This document shows, piece by piece, positions 13,941 to 26,650 of a stretch of 64,000 bases of DNA. Source of the stretch: Icerya purchasi (Eukaryota > Arthropoda > Insecta > Hemiptera > Monophlebidae); contig CM077115.1 in assembly GCA_039619475.1 (NCBI GenBank), positions 413,920,557 to 413,984,556 of the forward strand. Direction: 5' to 3'. Every line of letters starts with the position of its first letter. Position 1 is the stretch's first letter. Below the pieces are notes generated by a model. The model was given only the letters and a program-made list of their open reading frames with translations, was not told where the DNA came from and searched no databases. Both the position numbers and the translations under genes were made by a program.

Positions 13941-16920
13941 TGTTGATTTTATATACCTGTTTTTAAAATGATACGGCTATATACTCTAGTCGGGGAAAAC
14001 TTTTTTTTGTTATACCGCGACAAACATAGCGGTTATACATAATATTGAGAATTTTCAACTGAACGTGAAGACCGTTTTTTCTTGATAAGTACGAAAAAGG
14101 ATACATTATTTAAAAATACGCTAAAAAAAAATAAAGATTATTCCCATTTAAAGCTAAAAGCGGCAAAGTAGACAATTTATAGAATAAGTGAATTACACTT
14201 AACTGGTATGAGGAAAATGGAATGATCAAGAAGGAGTAAAAAACAGACGATTGTGGTGATTGATGCAAGCGGTGTTATGTTCAGGAAGCTTAGTTGATTC
14301 TAGTAAATTTTTACCTAAAAAAGTAAAGTCGCGGAAAGCAGCTTTATAAAACCTAGGCATAGAATTACTCTGCACAATTGAAAGCATTGATTACGAAAAA
14401 TGTTTGAAAGTCAGTAACAAAGCGTCCATAGTAATTTTTCAAATTGATAGCATTTTAAGTCAAATAAAAAATAATAAGAAAAATAAAATTATCCAAAAAG
14501 ACCACATTTTTTCACCTTTTTTTCTGACGAATACTTAATTTCTGTTCACCGATTTCCATCATTACTCACATGGTACCTAAGTTGAATGGTACCGATTCTA
14601 ATGGACAAAGAATCAGTAAAATCACAGTCTATATATGCGTAAACAGACATAAAAAATAAAAAAAGAAAACATACGAGACGAACGTATGAAAGTCGGTAAA
14701 AATTAAAATTTACAAACGTTAAGTAAATTTGGAACATTTTTTCGTTAGATAAAATTGGGACATTTCTTTTAATGGGGTCCGGCCTAAGAATTACGTTGTA
14801 ATTAATATATCTTACACGTACGTGTGTGTATATTTTCTTTTTGTAAGAAAACTAATCAAATTTTATATATTTCTAACAAATAATTAGTAACCATATCTTG
14901 ACTCAAAGAAAAAAACCTAATACAAAATAATTATATTATTTTATTACATATAATCGCGTTTAATTTATAACGGGACGCGTTGTTAACTATTAAATGATTC
15001 CGAGAAACAATGAAAATTTTATAAACATTAAAAACGATTACAGCACGCATCGTACTACTCTAAATCGGTTTATCATTAATAATCGCAGGAGTTTCAAACT
15101 CCGTAATACGTGTATTATGAAATAAAGAAACATCATATAGTAATGCTTGCAATTAAAAATGGCGTAAATATCACATCACAGACATGAACTTAACGATATA
15201 CAAATTGTAGTTGCATTAGCATTAAAATAAAATCTTTAACCATAAAACAGTATGTATATCCGAGTAATAGGAAAAATATTTTCGTAGAAAATTGGTACGA
15301 GAGTGGTTTTTTTTTCTTTTTTGAAATAATTAATAAAAAAGAAGAAAAAAAGATTGATCGGTAATGAAAATTAGTGAAAAAAAATATTTTTCTAGAGAAG
15401 TTCGAAAATGACTAAAGTGATTGTTTGCCTAATTTTTTTTTCAAGTATCCGAGAAAAATTAAAACTGCAGTACATTCCTACTTTTTTCCAAGTGTACACT
15501 TCTTAAAAAAGTTTGCCTAGATTTAGGATAATGGATAAAATGTATTAGATGAACCCTCGAAATGATACAAATATCGGATAGTTGTAATATCAGTAACGGA
15601 ATAATATCTTAATTTTACCCCGGTAAAATTAGTAAATAATGAACTTCAGAAATAAATTACATCGACACCGTTAATTAAGAAAAAAAAAAAACAAAACAAA
15701 TTCATTGTATTAACCTAACAGTATTAAAGGATAATTAGATGACGCGATTATTAATATAATAATATAAGGAGAAAATATACAAAAAGGCTCCGAAATAATC
15801 ACGAAGAACATTTAAAAGGAAGCTGGAATATTAATCGCGTTTAAGAGGGAATCATCATGAACGCTAAGGGAGAGAAACTTCCGCCTCGCGTTATTAGTAC
15901 TTGTATTTGTGTAAATATTAACCTGATTCGACGCTTTGATATTTTACGTAATACATTTCTTTATTAATAATTGTGTAAATATATATCGGCACCGGTCTAG
16001 TAAAAGCGATGACAGGCTTGGCTGAAAGATACGCCAGAGCTGGGATCGACGAAAGTTTTAAGTAAATATTTATTATATAAAATATATATATATATATATA
16101 TTAATTATTGGCGCACCCAAGGATGGGGGGGATACGGGGCTGCTGCCCCCTCGCCCGAGAAAAAATAAACAGACCTGTTAATAATGGCCAAATTTTAGAA
16201 TTAATCAGCTTGTTGTTAAATAACGGTTGCAATGAAATTTTAAGCAGAAGAGAGAAGAGAGAGATATATAGATATACGAAACATGTTCGAGCTCCGCCTT
16301 TACACTTTCCTATATGTTACACTTTTAGCTCCCGCCAGGGACAAGTCCAGGGTGTACTAATGATATTACTTATAGCAATATTATATTCGAGTTGGAAAAA
16401 AAAAATTGGAAATGGGGCTTTTAATTTTATTCGCGTAGAAACATCTTGTTCGTTGTATTAAAGTGAAAAATTGTAGCTGAAATTATTCAAACAGATCAAC
16501 CAAAAGATCTACTATCCGTTCGGCATTCTTAATCTTGACTTTTGAGCAACATTCAGAATAGGATTTTAAGTTAATCCGTAATACCCTACGGCCTACTACC
16601 TTTTTTAGAGTAGCATTTATCTAAAAAGTTTTCATCATTATTCGAAAACAAATCGGACATGGAAGATATTCCGAAGAAAGGTTTCCTAAATTTTTCACTT
16701 TTTGTAACATTGCCATACAGCAATAAAATCTTCCTTTCCGTTTCGTACTTAATTAGCTCAATCGTTCCGATTCGTGATATTGTAACATGTACAATGTTAA
16801 ATTTAAAAATTACACAAAATAAGTAATTATAAGATCCTACGAGAAGATAGATGAGAAAGCGAACAATAATGATGGCTAGAGAAAAAGGAAAGCAGAGTCG
16901 ATTGTAAGAAGAAAAAGAGA

Positions 16921-16962
16921 CTCGGAATTGTTAAAAAGAGACTCGGAATTGTTAAAAAGAGA
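16921..16962. repeat. 21-bp direct tandem duplication
   Basis: Two exact head-to-tail copies of CTCGGAATTGTTAAAAAGAG plus A. A small recent-looking slippage duplication. Confidence 0.85.
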
Positions 16963-17517
16963 GACTTCGAAGAATAAAGTATCAGTATTGGGAGTTTGAT
17001 CGTGAGCAGACGCCGTTTTAAAAAACCTAAAGAAAGCGGTAATAGCGGTCGATGATCAAACTTGTTCTTCGTGATTTCCTAATGTGCGGAAATAATTAGT
17101 GTCGCGAACAGTATTAAAAAGAGCAAGAAATAGCAAAAGATTTTACATCCAATGGAAAATTCATCGAAAAGAACATAAAGTCAATCTTTCTCACTACTAG
17201 CGATACGTACAATTTTATTTATACCGAGTGCTTAATGGTTTTTTTTTTTGTGATATTTTTCCCCGTTTTCGTGTTTCTGATTAAAGGTAGACACACACCT
17301 GTGTAAAGTAGTACAAGTAGGTAACCTAAAACATAAATAAAAATAAATTATTGCCATATAATTATGATGTGATTGAATATTACGAAATATAAAACAAAAA
17401 AAAAATAAAAATAAAAAGAGAGGTACTGAAAAATGAGGTAACTTTTTTAGTATGTTACGTGCGTGTATATTATTTATATCTTATAATACAAGCATATATT
17501 GTGTTTATGTCTATATA

Positions 17518-17539
17518 TTTTTTTTTTTTTTTTTTTTTT
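17518..17539. repeat. T22 homopolymer
   Basis: A run of 22 T. It may be the poly(A) tail of an unrecognised retroelement on the minus strand (the adjacent 17,555-17,600 is GC-richer), but no coding remnant was recognised. Confidence 0.7.
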
Positions 17540-17698
17540 AAATAAATAAGTTGTGGGTCTCAATGGGCAAGCAAGCCCGTTGCGTGAGTGCCCAGCACTC
17601 TTATTATCGTTTATTCTAGTAAACAAAATTACAGTTAATCATTCTTACCATCTAAATCGAACGTATTAAACCAAAAAAATAAAATATATCAATCGACG

Positions 17699-17699
<1 letters not shown>

Positions 17700-17735
<36 letters not shown>
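17700..17735. repeat. (AT)n microsatellite
   Basis: Uninterrupted alternating A/T of about 34 bp. Confidence 0.9.
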
Positions 17736-17904
17736 CACAATAATTCACCCATACACAGAAGCCGCTTACATATTGGACGTTGCATACATTAATGTACAGG
17801 AAAGAAAAAGAAAGGAACCGGTAAATAGACGGTATAAAAGGGCCCTAAAAAATGCAGCAATAATAATAAAGGGGAAAGAAGATGCAGCAAAATTCCTTAA
17901 TCTT

Positions 17905-18065
17905 TGCACCATTCTTTCAACCACTTCCTCACTTCCCTCTTCAAAAAACTAATTTTTTTTTTTTCGTTTATTATGCGACTATGGTACTCATTAATTTAAT
18001 TAGAACCGAATCATCTGTATTGTCGATTCGTAGATTTACCCCTCTAGGATGAATATAACGGGGAT
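17905..18065 (+). repeat. dispersed tail repeat, copy 1
   Basis: This roughly 160-bp block is clearly related to 48,330-48,501. Shared landmarks in the same order are TTAATCTTTGCAC, a pyrimidine-rich segment, TACTCATT, AACCGAATCATCT, CAATTCGTAG/CGATTCGTAG and CCCTCTAGGAT. Sequence upstream of the block differs between the two copies, which suggests a shared 3' tail as seen between SINEs and partner LINEs. No coding sequence. Confidence 0.65.
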
Positions 18066-21000
18066 TACTTTGATTCCTATATATGTAACTAAGTTCTCGC
18101 AAACTAACGATTTTGATAAAGTTCACGAATTTTTTAGGGGTTTAAATAAATCGATTAGTTGAAGTTCCGTTAAGCGAACAGTTTTTAAAAAGAGGCGACC
18201 GATGTTTATGCTCTTATTTTTAGGGTTTTTGTCAAAAGCAAAACGCTCATTCACACCGTGGTTAAAAAGTAATAAATTTATTTACATTAATAAAAAATTA
18301 TAATGCATCTTCATATTTACCCTTTCAACGGCGGACTTAAATATTACGTCAATTCCGAAATATAAACGAGCATTGTTATTATGATACAGAGATGATAATT
18401 TCTGACTCGACGAAAATATTTATTGTTATATATTTCAACATAAAAAGGAGAGAATACGACAAAATATAGCTTTCGTGATTATTGCTAAATGTCTAGCTGC
18501 TTGCGAGGCTGATCTCGAGTTCCGTCCGATACCTGAACAGAGTACCTTGTTTTCTCGGATATAAGACACGCTATATGTGTAGTTGCGTCTGCAAGCTACT
18601 TTAGGAACTCAACCGCACAAATAATAGCTGGGCCACATGTAAAAATGCGATACAAAAAATCGATTGCGAATTAAAAAAGTTAAAATTAAGAAACAAAAAA
18701 AAACTAGAATTGAAAAAATTAAAATCATTTATGCTTCCGCTTAAAATAAATACCGGTAAGAATTTCGGCGACATAACCATGTGACGAATTTTTGACGACT
18801 GATGTCACCACTTTTCCGAAGAAGCATTTTTTCGTGTAGAAACCACTACAGATGCAGTTAGTGCATTTTTACATATACATCGCATTGCACATCAAGCAGT
18901 TGAAGATAAACGCTAGCTGGAATTCGATCGTGGGACATAACTCAAGGGTCTCATTATTCGACCCCAGCGACGGGATGGCAACTTGATTAGTTTATATTCG
19001 ATTGACTTGTAAGTTCAGAGAGAACGAAATCAATTAATATACATATACATATATACATGCGTGTAAGTGACCTGGTCTACAAAAACCGGGCTGGTATGCG
19101 AACAAAAGTTTTCGAGATAAACGCGTTTAAAGTTGAGGGTGGTAGCACACGATGTCACGTGTTGCTACGACAGCACTATTCCTCCACTTCTTCAGCACAT
19201 TTGCCAGATGTTTTATGACCTTCTGTATGCAGTGATGCTTTTATAAGAAATATTACCATAGCTAAATCGAACAAATTTCCCTGTATGGTGTTGCTAATTT
19301 CTTTATCCGTGAAAGAGATATAGTGTGATATTGTTCGTACTTCGTTATCGAATCATTTTGGAATCGCGATGTTTTTAATTACGCGAAATGGTTTTGCATC
19401 GTGAAGATTAATTAACTGTCCCCTGATAAAGAGCTGTTTTAATTTCGATAAAGTGAAAAATGTGTTCGCAAGAAGTTGAAGAAGAGCTTAGTAATGCACA
19501 GAAACTCTGACAACTTGGATGATCGACATCAGCTCATAACAGTGATGAAAAAAATCCAGATGAAATTCGCCTACTCTCAACTCTTCGAATAATTTTTGGA
19601 ATTATCTCTCCTAGATGCAGAGGAAGAAAAAAGTAGTTTAAAAATTTTTTGAAGAACCTTGTTGTAATTGAAAATGTAATATTTCAATACCACGAGATAT
19701 GATCGAGAAATCGAGAAATAATTTTTTAGAATTAGATAAAGAGAACAGCGAGATTTAGTGTCATATTGAGCCAAACTGAATCAGGTAGAACACGTAACGT
19801 TTTTTAGATAATGTTCATGGAGCGATCTGCGAAAAAAGGTCGAAACCTGGTACGATTGGACCACCCACCTGAAGCAGTTTTATAAACCTTTAGTAGGAAT
19901 CACAAGTTTCCCCCACTTCAAAATTTCCTCAGACGGCGTAGCAACAAAAATGTATGCAAACAGTGACGATATAAACAAATTTTTGAAAAATTGGTACAAC
20001 CTACTGATGATAAGATGCATAAGAAAATCACTTCAAAAGGTTTTTAGATTTAGAACGCCAATGGTACCTTTACAATGACATAAGAAGTTTAGTTCCTGAT
20101 ATCGCTGTAAAGCTGATATTGTAGCCTTATTACCTGAAAAACCCTTAATTAACGAATCAAAAGTGAAGGTAGATGAAAATTTGCCGAAATCAGAATCGAA
20201 GATGAAAAAATAAAACCAAAACAACCGGAACAAGATAAAAATTTGGCAAAATAAAAATAAAAAAAAAAAACCAATAAGACTAAAGTGTGGCCGTGGCAAA
20301 GAAAAGGAAGAAAACCGTTGAAAAATACGATAAACCCTATCCAGAAATCTCAACACCGAAGAAAAGAACTCGCAACAAGTAGTTTATACTAATTTTTCTA
20401 AAAAAAAAATTGATTATTTTTTTTCTATTGTAGTTTTTCACTTCTTGTAAAGTTCTTGTTTTCTTTTAAAACTCGATTTGTGAAGAATGTAATAAAGATA
20501 GAAATCTGCGGTTTGTAGCGCTTGCTTTTTTCTATCAGAATTGCCAAAAAAGTGAAAATTGATTTTTTGACACATTAGTAGCCCGGTTTTCATATATGTA
20601 GTGATTAAATCTCTTCTACAACGCAACTGGTTCTAGAAATAGCTCTGAAGATTTTGATGAAATGTCCGCTAACTTTCTCCTATAATTACGCGCACCGTCG
20701 TGAAACTTGTGAATGATAATAAGTTCGGAATAAATGCGTGCGAAGCCGTCAGAAGCTGCGAGTAGATTTAAGGTGATTAAAACTAATTCTAAGGTGATTT
20801 CACTAACGAAAAAACCAGAGATACCGTTACCGAAAACCGTTTCGATATTTACGTCATCGTAATAGGTGATATGCGTTTACAAGGTCAGCCGTTTTTTCAT
20901 TTTCATATAATAGAGCAGTCGCCGCCTGTTTGTAAATTTGTGTAAAAGTAAAATGACGTGTGCCTAGTGAAACCGCTCTGCTGGTACTGCGAAGCCGAAA

Positions 21001-22380
21001 TTTAAATTCTATTCAGAAGTACGCGGATTTTCTTTCAGATGTTCAAAAATTCTTCTCGACGAACCAGATAAAAATCCGATCTAATGCGTGAAAACTTTCT
21101 TTTTGGCTTCGACATTTTTTTACTTCTTCCGAAATTCGCCCAGTTGCGAAAAACACGGAAAAGCCAAAACGGTCGTTATACTTGAAGAGGCGCATATACA
21201 TACGTGTTTATAATTGCAGCTACTTCGATGCAGCTCCCCGTTTTTTTATCCAGTTTTCCCATTGAGCTACCGGAGGAATAGGGAACTCATTTGTCGACGA
21301 ACCAGAAATATTAAAAAGTCTTTATCCCGAATTTCGCTCGGACATGCCACGGTGACGGCGCTAGCTTTCAATTTGGATTTCTTTTATCTTTTTTTCCATC
21401 ATTTGAAATCGCTCTGTTTGCAAACTTTGGATAAAATTCGAAAAAGAAAGAAAAACCAAAATTAGCGTAAAATACACGAAATTTTGTTGTAACATCTCAA
21501 AATGTAAAGCGTACGATTTATTTCTTTTTTCTTTCTTTCTTTTTTTTTTTTTTTTTTTTTTTTGGAGGGGCTCGTCAACCAGGGACCTTACCCAGAAGCG
21601 CCGTACCATTACGCGAGTCGAGTTTAACAATGGAAAAAACTGCCATTATTACCTGATTCCGCGTCGCGTTTTATCTTTTTTTTTTTTTTTTTTTTCTTTT
21701 CCGCAAGCTAAACATGACTTCTAAGCTAACCTATAGAATGTGTGACGAAATCTCCTACAATGAGGAATAATTCGTAGGAGCAGATTGACATTTTTCGTGT
21801 TTTTTTCTAAATTACATATGTTCTAGTGATTGTCTTTGAAAAGTAATTTCTAAATTAGCAGCGAGAAGCGATGGTAAATTACGACATTGGACTAATTGTG
21901 AAATTGAGGCTTTTACAAGACCAACGAAATATTATGACTTTTTACGAATTTTCCCCCCAACATATAAAATGATCTACCGCGATAAACGTACAAATGATTT
22001 TTAAAGTATTTTTCCCCCTTTTTTTTATTTTCTTTTTTTTTTTTTTTTTTTTTTTTTTTGTACTAAAAAATACCAGTCGAGAACTGAAATTTAGAAACAA
22101 AGCGCAAAAGTGAAATATGCCCATGTTTATATGTAAAGTTCAAAAATGATCAGAATGAAAACATCTTTTTTTCTTTTTTCTTTTTCTTGTTTGGGTTTTT
22201 CCCTGGACTTGCCAATAATAGACGATTACTCATCAACACGTGTAAATAGTAGCAATTAGGAGTTACAAGGAATGAAATCTGACAAAGAACGCTATATACC
22301 AAGGAAGGAGAAACAATGACAATCAACGTCGACAAATATCAAACATATGCATTCTGAAAAGAGAAGGAACGACACTGCAG
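18066..22380. other. AT-rich region with unclassified debris
   Basis: No supported gene. At about 19,450-20,390 on the plus strand there are stretches that look formerly coding in shifting frames (one starts MCSQEVEEEL; another at about 20,110-20,390 ends in a Lys/Arg-rich tail KKRTRNK), but I recognise no family. Poly-T runs occur near 21,540, 21,676 and 22,034. A decayed element is likely at 19-20.4 kb; its class is unknown. Confidence 0.4.
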
Positions 22381-22639
22381 AAGATAAGAACAAAAGGAGA
22401 GTTAGCTGTCCCATACCATGGCCACATCTGCAATTACAGAGAGTACCAACGGACAATGGAATTAGACTGCCAGTAATTAAGGAAGAAGAAACACGAGATG
22501 TTTAAAAAGCAGTTAGAGCCATCAAGCACCAAAGCAATGAAAACATCTAGTGCGCTATCAACGGCCGGACGGATATAGATGATGCTTGAAGATCTGAGCA
22601 ACGGCTCATCGGGAGCAGTACATACTCTGTAAAGGTTTA

Positions 22640-23400
22640 ATTCAAGCCTTGTCCCACGGTGCCGCTGTCTATGTTAATAAAAGAATCCTTTCAAGGCTTA
22701 ACCCTCAACAAAGGAAATTCCTTTTACGCCTTGCCTCGCTTTATAAAACTTCTCCAACGTGTGGAGCCTATGTGATTTGCGGTGTCCCGCCAATGGATTT
22801 GTATGTCATCGGTAGAGCGATGATTAGTGAACACAGGTTGGTTGGTGACCTAAACTCTTATGAAACAATTGAAGCTTCTGGAAAATAATTTTCTAAGAAT
22901 TCAGCAGCCCATTTCCAATAAAATTTTTAAGAAACTCATTGTTGAGCTAATTATTTCCGAGTGGTAAAGACGGTAGGACACCGACCCCACTGGCAGGAAA
23001 ACGCCAGATGTTTCATTACGTCTAAAAATTAAAGATATGAAGATAAATTTTTTGAATTCACAAGTATTATCTGGGCATGGCAAGTTCCAATCCTATTTAT
23101 TTAGGTTTAAGCTTGCTGATGCTCCATCTTGAACACTGTGTTCATCGGGTGTTACTGATGATATTAAACATTATCGGTTTGAATGTCCTGCCTTCTGCAG
23201 CATTCGTAAAGCTTATAATATGGCTTCATTCCATACATCCCTTACTCTTGATAAAGAGTAACCATGCGGTCTTCCTGGAGTATGCTTCGAGAGCTATGCG
23301 CCTTAAATTTGCTCTTCGTGTAATCAGTAGCTTTCTCCACACACTAATTCAACCGTTAACCCGATGATGTCGATCTGGTTGAGCGGCGTGGCCTTTTCGG
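22640..23400 (+). pseudogene. R1-like LINE, 3' fragment (RT C-terminus and zinc-knuckle region)
   Basis: A plus-strand frame from 22,649 reads RLNPQQRKFLLRLASLYKTS, then YVICGVPPMDL, matching the thumb/connection segment after the reverse-transcriptase palm in R1-type LINEs ('l...qr..LLr...aYrT', then 'aG.pPldl'). After a stop and frame changes, about 23,060-23,200 gives SGHGKFQSYLFRFKL and then a Cys-containing tract and FECPAF, the usual C-terminal region ('GHG.F..YL.rf.', then CCHC with 'FECP'). Catalytic RT motifs and endonuclease are absent, so this is a 5'-truncated, frameshifted remnant. Sequence at 22,380-22,640 may be more of the same element but is too decayed to assign. Confidence 0.6.
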
Positions 23401-23785
23401 CATGCTTAATTTACACTATGTATTATATTAAGCGTTATATTTAAGAACATATTTGTATAGAACAGTATTTTCATATGTTTCTACTTTTATAAACTCGTCC
23501 TTTTATCCTTTCTTCATTGTTGCTACAGACTACTTTACATACAACTTGGTCAGTGACGGGACTCTCATCTCGTCCCCTTCCAATAATCTAAGTACATCTT
23601 GCAGGGAACTACTCCACACACCACCCTTATTTCGTTTTGTTTAAGCTACACATTCACTTGCACCCATCATTCCTTTTTAGGTACACTAGTTTCCTGCACT
23701 TTGAACACACATATTATAATAAATATATTTCCCCATCCATAATTGTGGAATTGGGGTTTAAAAAAAAAAAAAATAAAAAAAAATC
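23401..23785 (+). other. probable 3' UTR and poly(A) of the LINE fragment
   Basis: Non-coding sequence follows the decayed C-terminal region and ends in an A-rich tract starting near 23,759, in the right orientation for the poly(A) tail of the upstream LINE fragment. The link is inferred from order and orientation only. Confidence 0.35.
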
Positions 23786-24699
23786 GCATTACAGAAAGAA
23801 AGATCGAGAAAGAAGAGAAAAAATGAATTTGAAACGCAGAGAGCAGAATGTAAATGGTGAGCTAAAGAGAACACTGGCGATTAATAGAAAATGTTCTAAT
23901 GCGAGAAGAGTTAATGTAAAAGAACTTCCGGTCTTTCCGATAGCTAATGTGTCTGCTGAACAGATCTATAGTTCTCGAAAAGGCTCTATTCCGTGGCATA
24001 CCTTTCTTTTCCTTCGACATGTAGACCGGTCATTCATATTCTGTCTATTACTTCTGTCTGCTGAATGCAAAATGAAATAGTCGCGCTCCACATCAAGTTT
24101 CCCCCGTTCACTGTCAAGTATTTTTTTTGGTCGTCATAAGAGTGTGAGCCGTCATCAACTTTCTTTAATTTTTTAGTTAACTCCTTTCTCCCCGCTACAT
24201 CTCCGTTCCTCGTAATTTTTTTCCGATGGAACAATATTTCAAATGTTTCCCCAGTCGGTTCAGTTTGCCAACTACCAAATCGAAGGTATTCGGCAATTAG
24301 TATTATTAAAAATAAATTGCAGTACACTAAATCGCGATGTACATGTTAATATCGATGATTGATTCACACGTTTAACGTTTACAAGAGCGCACGGTACCAA
24401 TTTCAGATGTGTAGTAGTCCGACATACGCAAAACTACGTTGAGAAAGAAATGCGAACAGGAGTGATTTAAAAAAAAAAAAAAAAAAACTCTATACAACCA
24501 TATATTCATGTATACACTTTAATATAATTATGATGGTTGATCAAGTTGGCTTTTCAGAGTTTTAACTCTTTTGCATTACTTTATGAGAGTATCCGTAATC
24601 GATTTAAAACATGTTTGTTTGTTCATGATTATTGATTTTGATCTCGATTTCACATCGAAACCTCAGATTGTTGAATGGCTTTCAAATACGGTCTTGTCA
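23786..24699. other. noncoding flank left of the palindromic element
   Basis: No supported gene. A 147-codon open frame overlaps this (from 23,637) but is Lys/Arg-rich through A-runs and has no recognisable domain. The flank ends at the GATATC that borders the 15.5-kb element. Confidence 0.5.
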
Positions 24700-24705
24700 G
24701 ATATC
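24700..24705. repeat. putative left target-site duplication GATATC
   Basis: GATATC immediately precedes the AGTAGTATA terminus and recurs right after the other terminus (40,211-40,216). Because GATATC is its own reverse complement, it could equally be the outermost 6 bp of the inverted repeat; outside it, the flanks (TTGTCA and GCCTAC) do not match. Confidence 0.55.
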
Positions 24706-24759
24706 AGTAGTATAAAAATGGGGGTTCTGGGCCAGTGGGTGAGGGGGGTGAGGGGGGAA

Positions 24760-24773
24760 GTGTGACGTCACAC
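24760..24773. promoter_or_regulatory. CRE-type palindrome, left arm
   Basis: GTGTGACGTCACAC is a perfect 14-bp palindrome containing TGACGTCA, the consensus CREB/ATF site, between the G-rich terminus and the tandem repeats. Binding is inferred only; it could also be a recognition site for the element's own protein. Confidence 0.5.
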
Positions 24774-25050
24774 ACCAACTACCCCTATTCTGGTGCAAAG
24801 GTCACCCAACTACCCTTATTTTTAAGTAAAATTAACCCAACTACCTTTTAAAAATGCCAAAAAGTCACCCAACTACCCCTACCCCAGCCCAAAGGTCACC
24901 CAACTACCCCTATCTTTAAGCAGAATTTAACCCAAATACCTTTAAAAGCAGTGAAAACTAACCCAACTACCCCGCAAATGCCAACAAGCCACTCAGCTAC
25001 CCCTATTCTAGCCCAAAGGTCACCCAACTACCCCCTATTCCCACCCCACC
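24774..25050. repeat. 31-bp subterminal tandem repeat, left arm
   Basis: About nine units of a 30-32 bp motif, consensus around CCAACTACCCCTATTCTG then GCNCAAAGGTCA. Units vary; the outermost is the best preserved. Arrays next to the termini inside long inverted repeats are typical of Foldback-like elements and may serve as transposase-binding or replication sites. Confidence 0.9.
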
Positions 25051-25600
25051 CCCAAAAACTACCCCTTCATCTGATTTAATCTAGACCTCTTAAAACAACC
25101 AAACTACCCTCTTTTTAGTATTCCACCCCTATTTTCCACCCCCTCCCCCTTAAAAACTACCCCTTGATCTATTTTAATCCAGAGCTCTAAAAGTAACCAA
25201 ATCACCCTCTTCCCAGTACCCCACCCCTAATTTACACCCCCTCACCCTCAAAAAACCACTCCTTCATCTATTTTAATCCAGAGCCCTAAATTAACTCATC
25301 TACCTTTTCCAGGATAATCAACCCCACTGTTTTCAACCCCTCCTTGTCAAAAATACCCATAATTCTCTTGGAACAGTTTAATATCTAATCCACCCCTCAC
25401 CCTACAGTCTCTCATTACCATTGTAACCCAACCTATACTATAACCCAATCACTACCCATCACCCCACAGTTTATCATTGGTAATATAACACAACCAATAC
25501 TATAACCTAACCACCACCAAACACCCCCACATACCCACTAAGCACTATCCTCTACACCCCATAGCCTGCTCAACCATAGCACAAAATGTGATGAATATTA
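25051..25600. repeat. C-rich degenerate repeat zone, left arm
   Basis: Continues the subterminal region with longer degenerate units built on CCAC/ACCCC and ACTACCCCTTCATCT-like segments (for example near 25,060, 25,150 and 25,250, spaced about 95-100 bp). The strong C bias on the plus strand is mirrored as G bias in the right arm. No coding sequence. Confidence 0.7.
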
Positions 25601-25685
25601 GTGTGATAGATAGTACCAATACATACACAGCATCACACATATACACTAAAATTGACTGTTACAGGCCATTTAATTATCCTTTCCA

Positions 25686-25956
25686 TAGTGGCATATCTAA
25701 CTCCCCAATGCATTTCTCCAGATTTTCCATTGATGCTTTTATAGAACGTTTCAGTTTGATTGTGTCCAAAACATTGACCAGACGTCTGCCCAGCATGGTC
25801 ACATAGCTACCCTATATAGGAAAAATATCTTAGGCACCTTAGTAACCACCTCTTTTAAGCTGGTCGGAGTAAGGCTCTTCTGCAACCATTTACTAATCAC
25901 CACTTCATAGGCCATCACCTCAGTTTCAGTCGCTATTACACTGACATGTAGTAAAC
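25686..25956 (-). pseudogene. decayed repeat-module protein copy, left arm (copy a)
   Basis: On the minus strand, frames interrupted by stops give ATETEVMAYEVVISKW, then a segment ending SLKEVVTKV, aligning with the start of the better-preserved module at 28,779-29,066 ('TEAEAMDDDMVIGK' and 'LASLKGPVKETLKD'). The end of this copy is disrupted. The module's function is unknown; it is predicted helical and charged. The mirror copy lies at 38,930-39,200 (plus). Confidence 0.4.
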
Positions 25957-26125
25957 ATTTTTCCTCATTTTTTAACTAATTATGGCCAATTTACCACTAT
26001 TTCTCACCATTTTCTTACATTTTAGCATTTTTACACTGTTTTTGTCAACATTTGCTATTTCTCACTATTTTCCTATGTTTTTAGCACCTTTCACACAACT
26101 ACACTAATCTACATCCTTAATGACC

Positions 26126-26596
26126 TTCTCTAGGTTTCCTTTCAGCCCCTCCACCTCCACCAATCACATCTCCAGCCTAGAGAATGCCACCGTTGTAGAA
26201 ATGTTTTATGTATTCCACTACAGTCTCCAGTTGCCTATGGGCTGTATCGGCTGAGTCGGTCATACCTTTGAGTGCCTGATCTAGCGCATCAAACCCAGCT
26301 AGGTTTTATCTTTGGTCATCTAATGCTGGAGGATCCACTTGGCAGCTTCCACATGGTAATCGCGCAGACGCTTGAAAAGAGCATCCTGCAGAGCGATCAC
26401 ATCCAAGACATCAACCAGATGTCTGCCCAGCATGGTCACATAGCTACCCTATGCAGGGAGAATATCTTTAAATGCCTTGGCAACCACCCATTTTAAGCTG
26501 GTACAGGCAAGGGCTCCGCGCGACCATTTTCCAATCACCACTTCATCATCCACTACCTCAGCTTTAGTCACTACTGCATTGACATATAGTAAACAT
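26126..26596 (-). pseudogene. decayed repeat-module protein copy, left arm (copy b)
   Basis: The minus strand reads VTKAEVVDDEVVIGKW and a downstream SLKWVVAKAFKDIL, then in another frame SYVTMLGRHLVDVLDVI, and later LDQALKGMTDSAD with an ETV..IKH tail. The order matches copy c, so these are paralogous repeats of one protein module. A stop and frame changes break it. The mirror copy is at 38,290-38,760 (plus). Confidence 0.5.
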
Positions 26597-26650
26597 TTTT
26601 TCCCCCCAAAGTATTTGTAATTAATGTTGAAGTCCAAGTCATATGATTAG

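Larger units (their letters stand above)
13437..17517. other. AT-rich noncoding region
   Basis: No supported gene. It contains a candidate core promoter (13,912-13,940), a GC-rich scrap at about 16,105-16,170 with G-runs and C-runs (a plus frame begins there but has no known domain), an (AT)n tract at about 16,082-16,100 and a 21-bp tandem duplication at about 16,921-16,962. Confidence 0.55.

Noticed and set aside
23637..24080. Plus-strand 147-codon frame
   Set aside because: Begins in probable LINE 3' UTR, crosses a poly(A)-like tract and is Lys/Arg-rich through A-runs; no domain recognised.
24774..25050. CRISPR or telomeric repeat
   Set aside because: Units are directly adjacent with no spacers and do not match TTAGG-type telomere repeats; they sit inside element ends.
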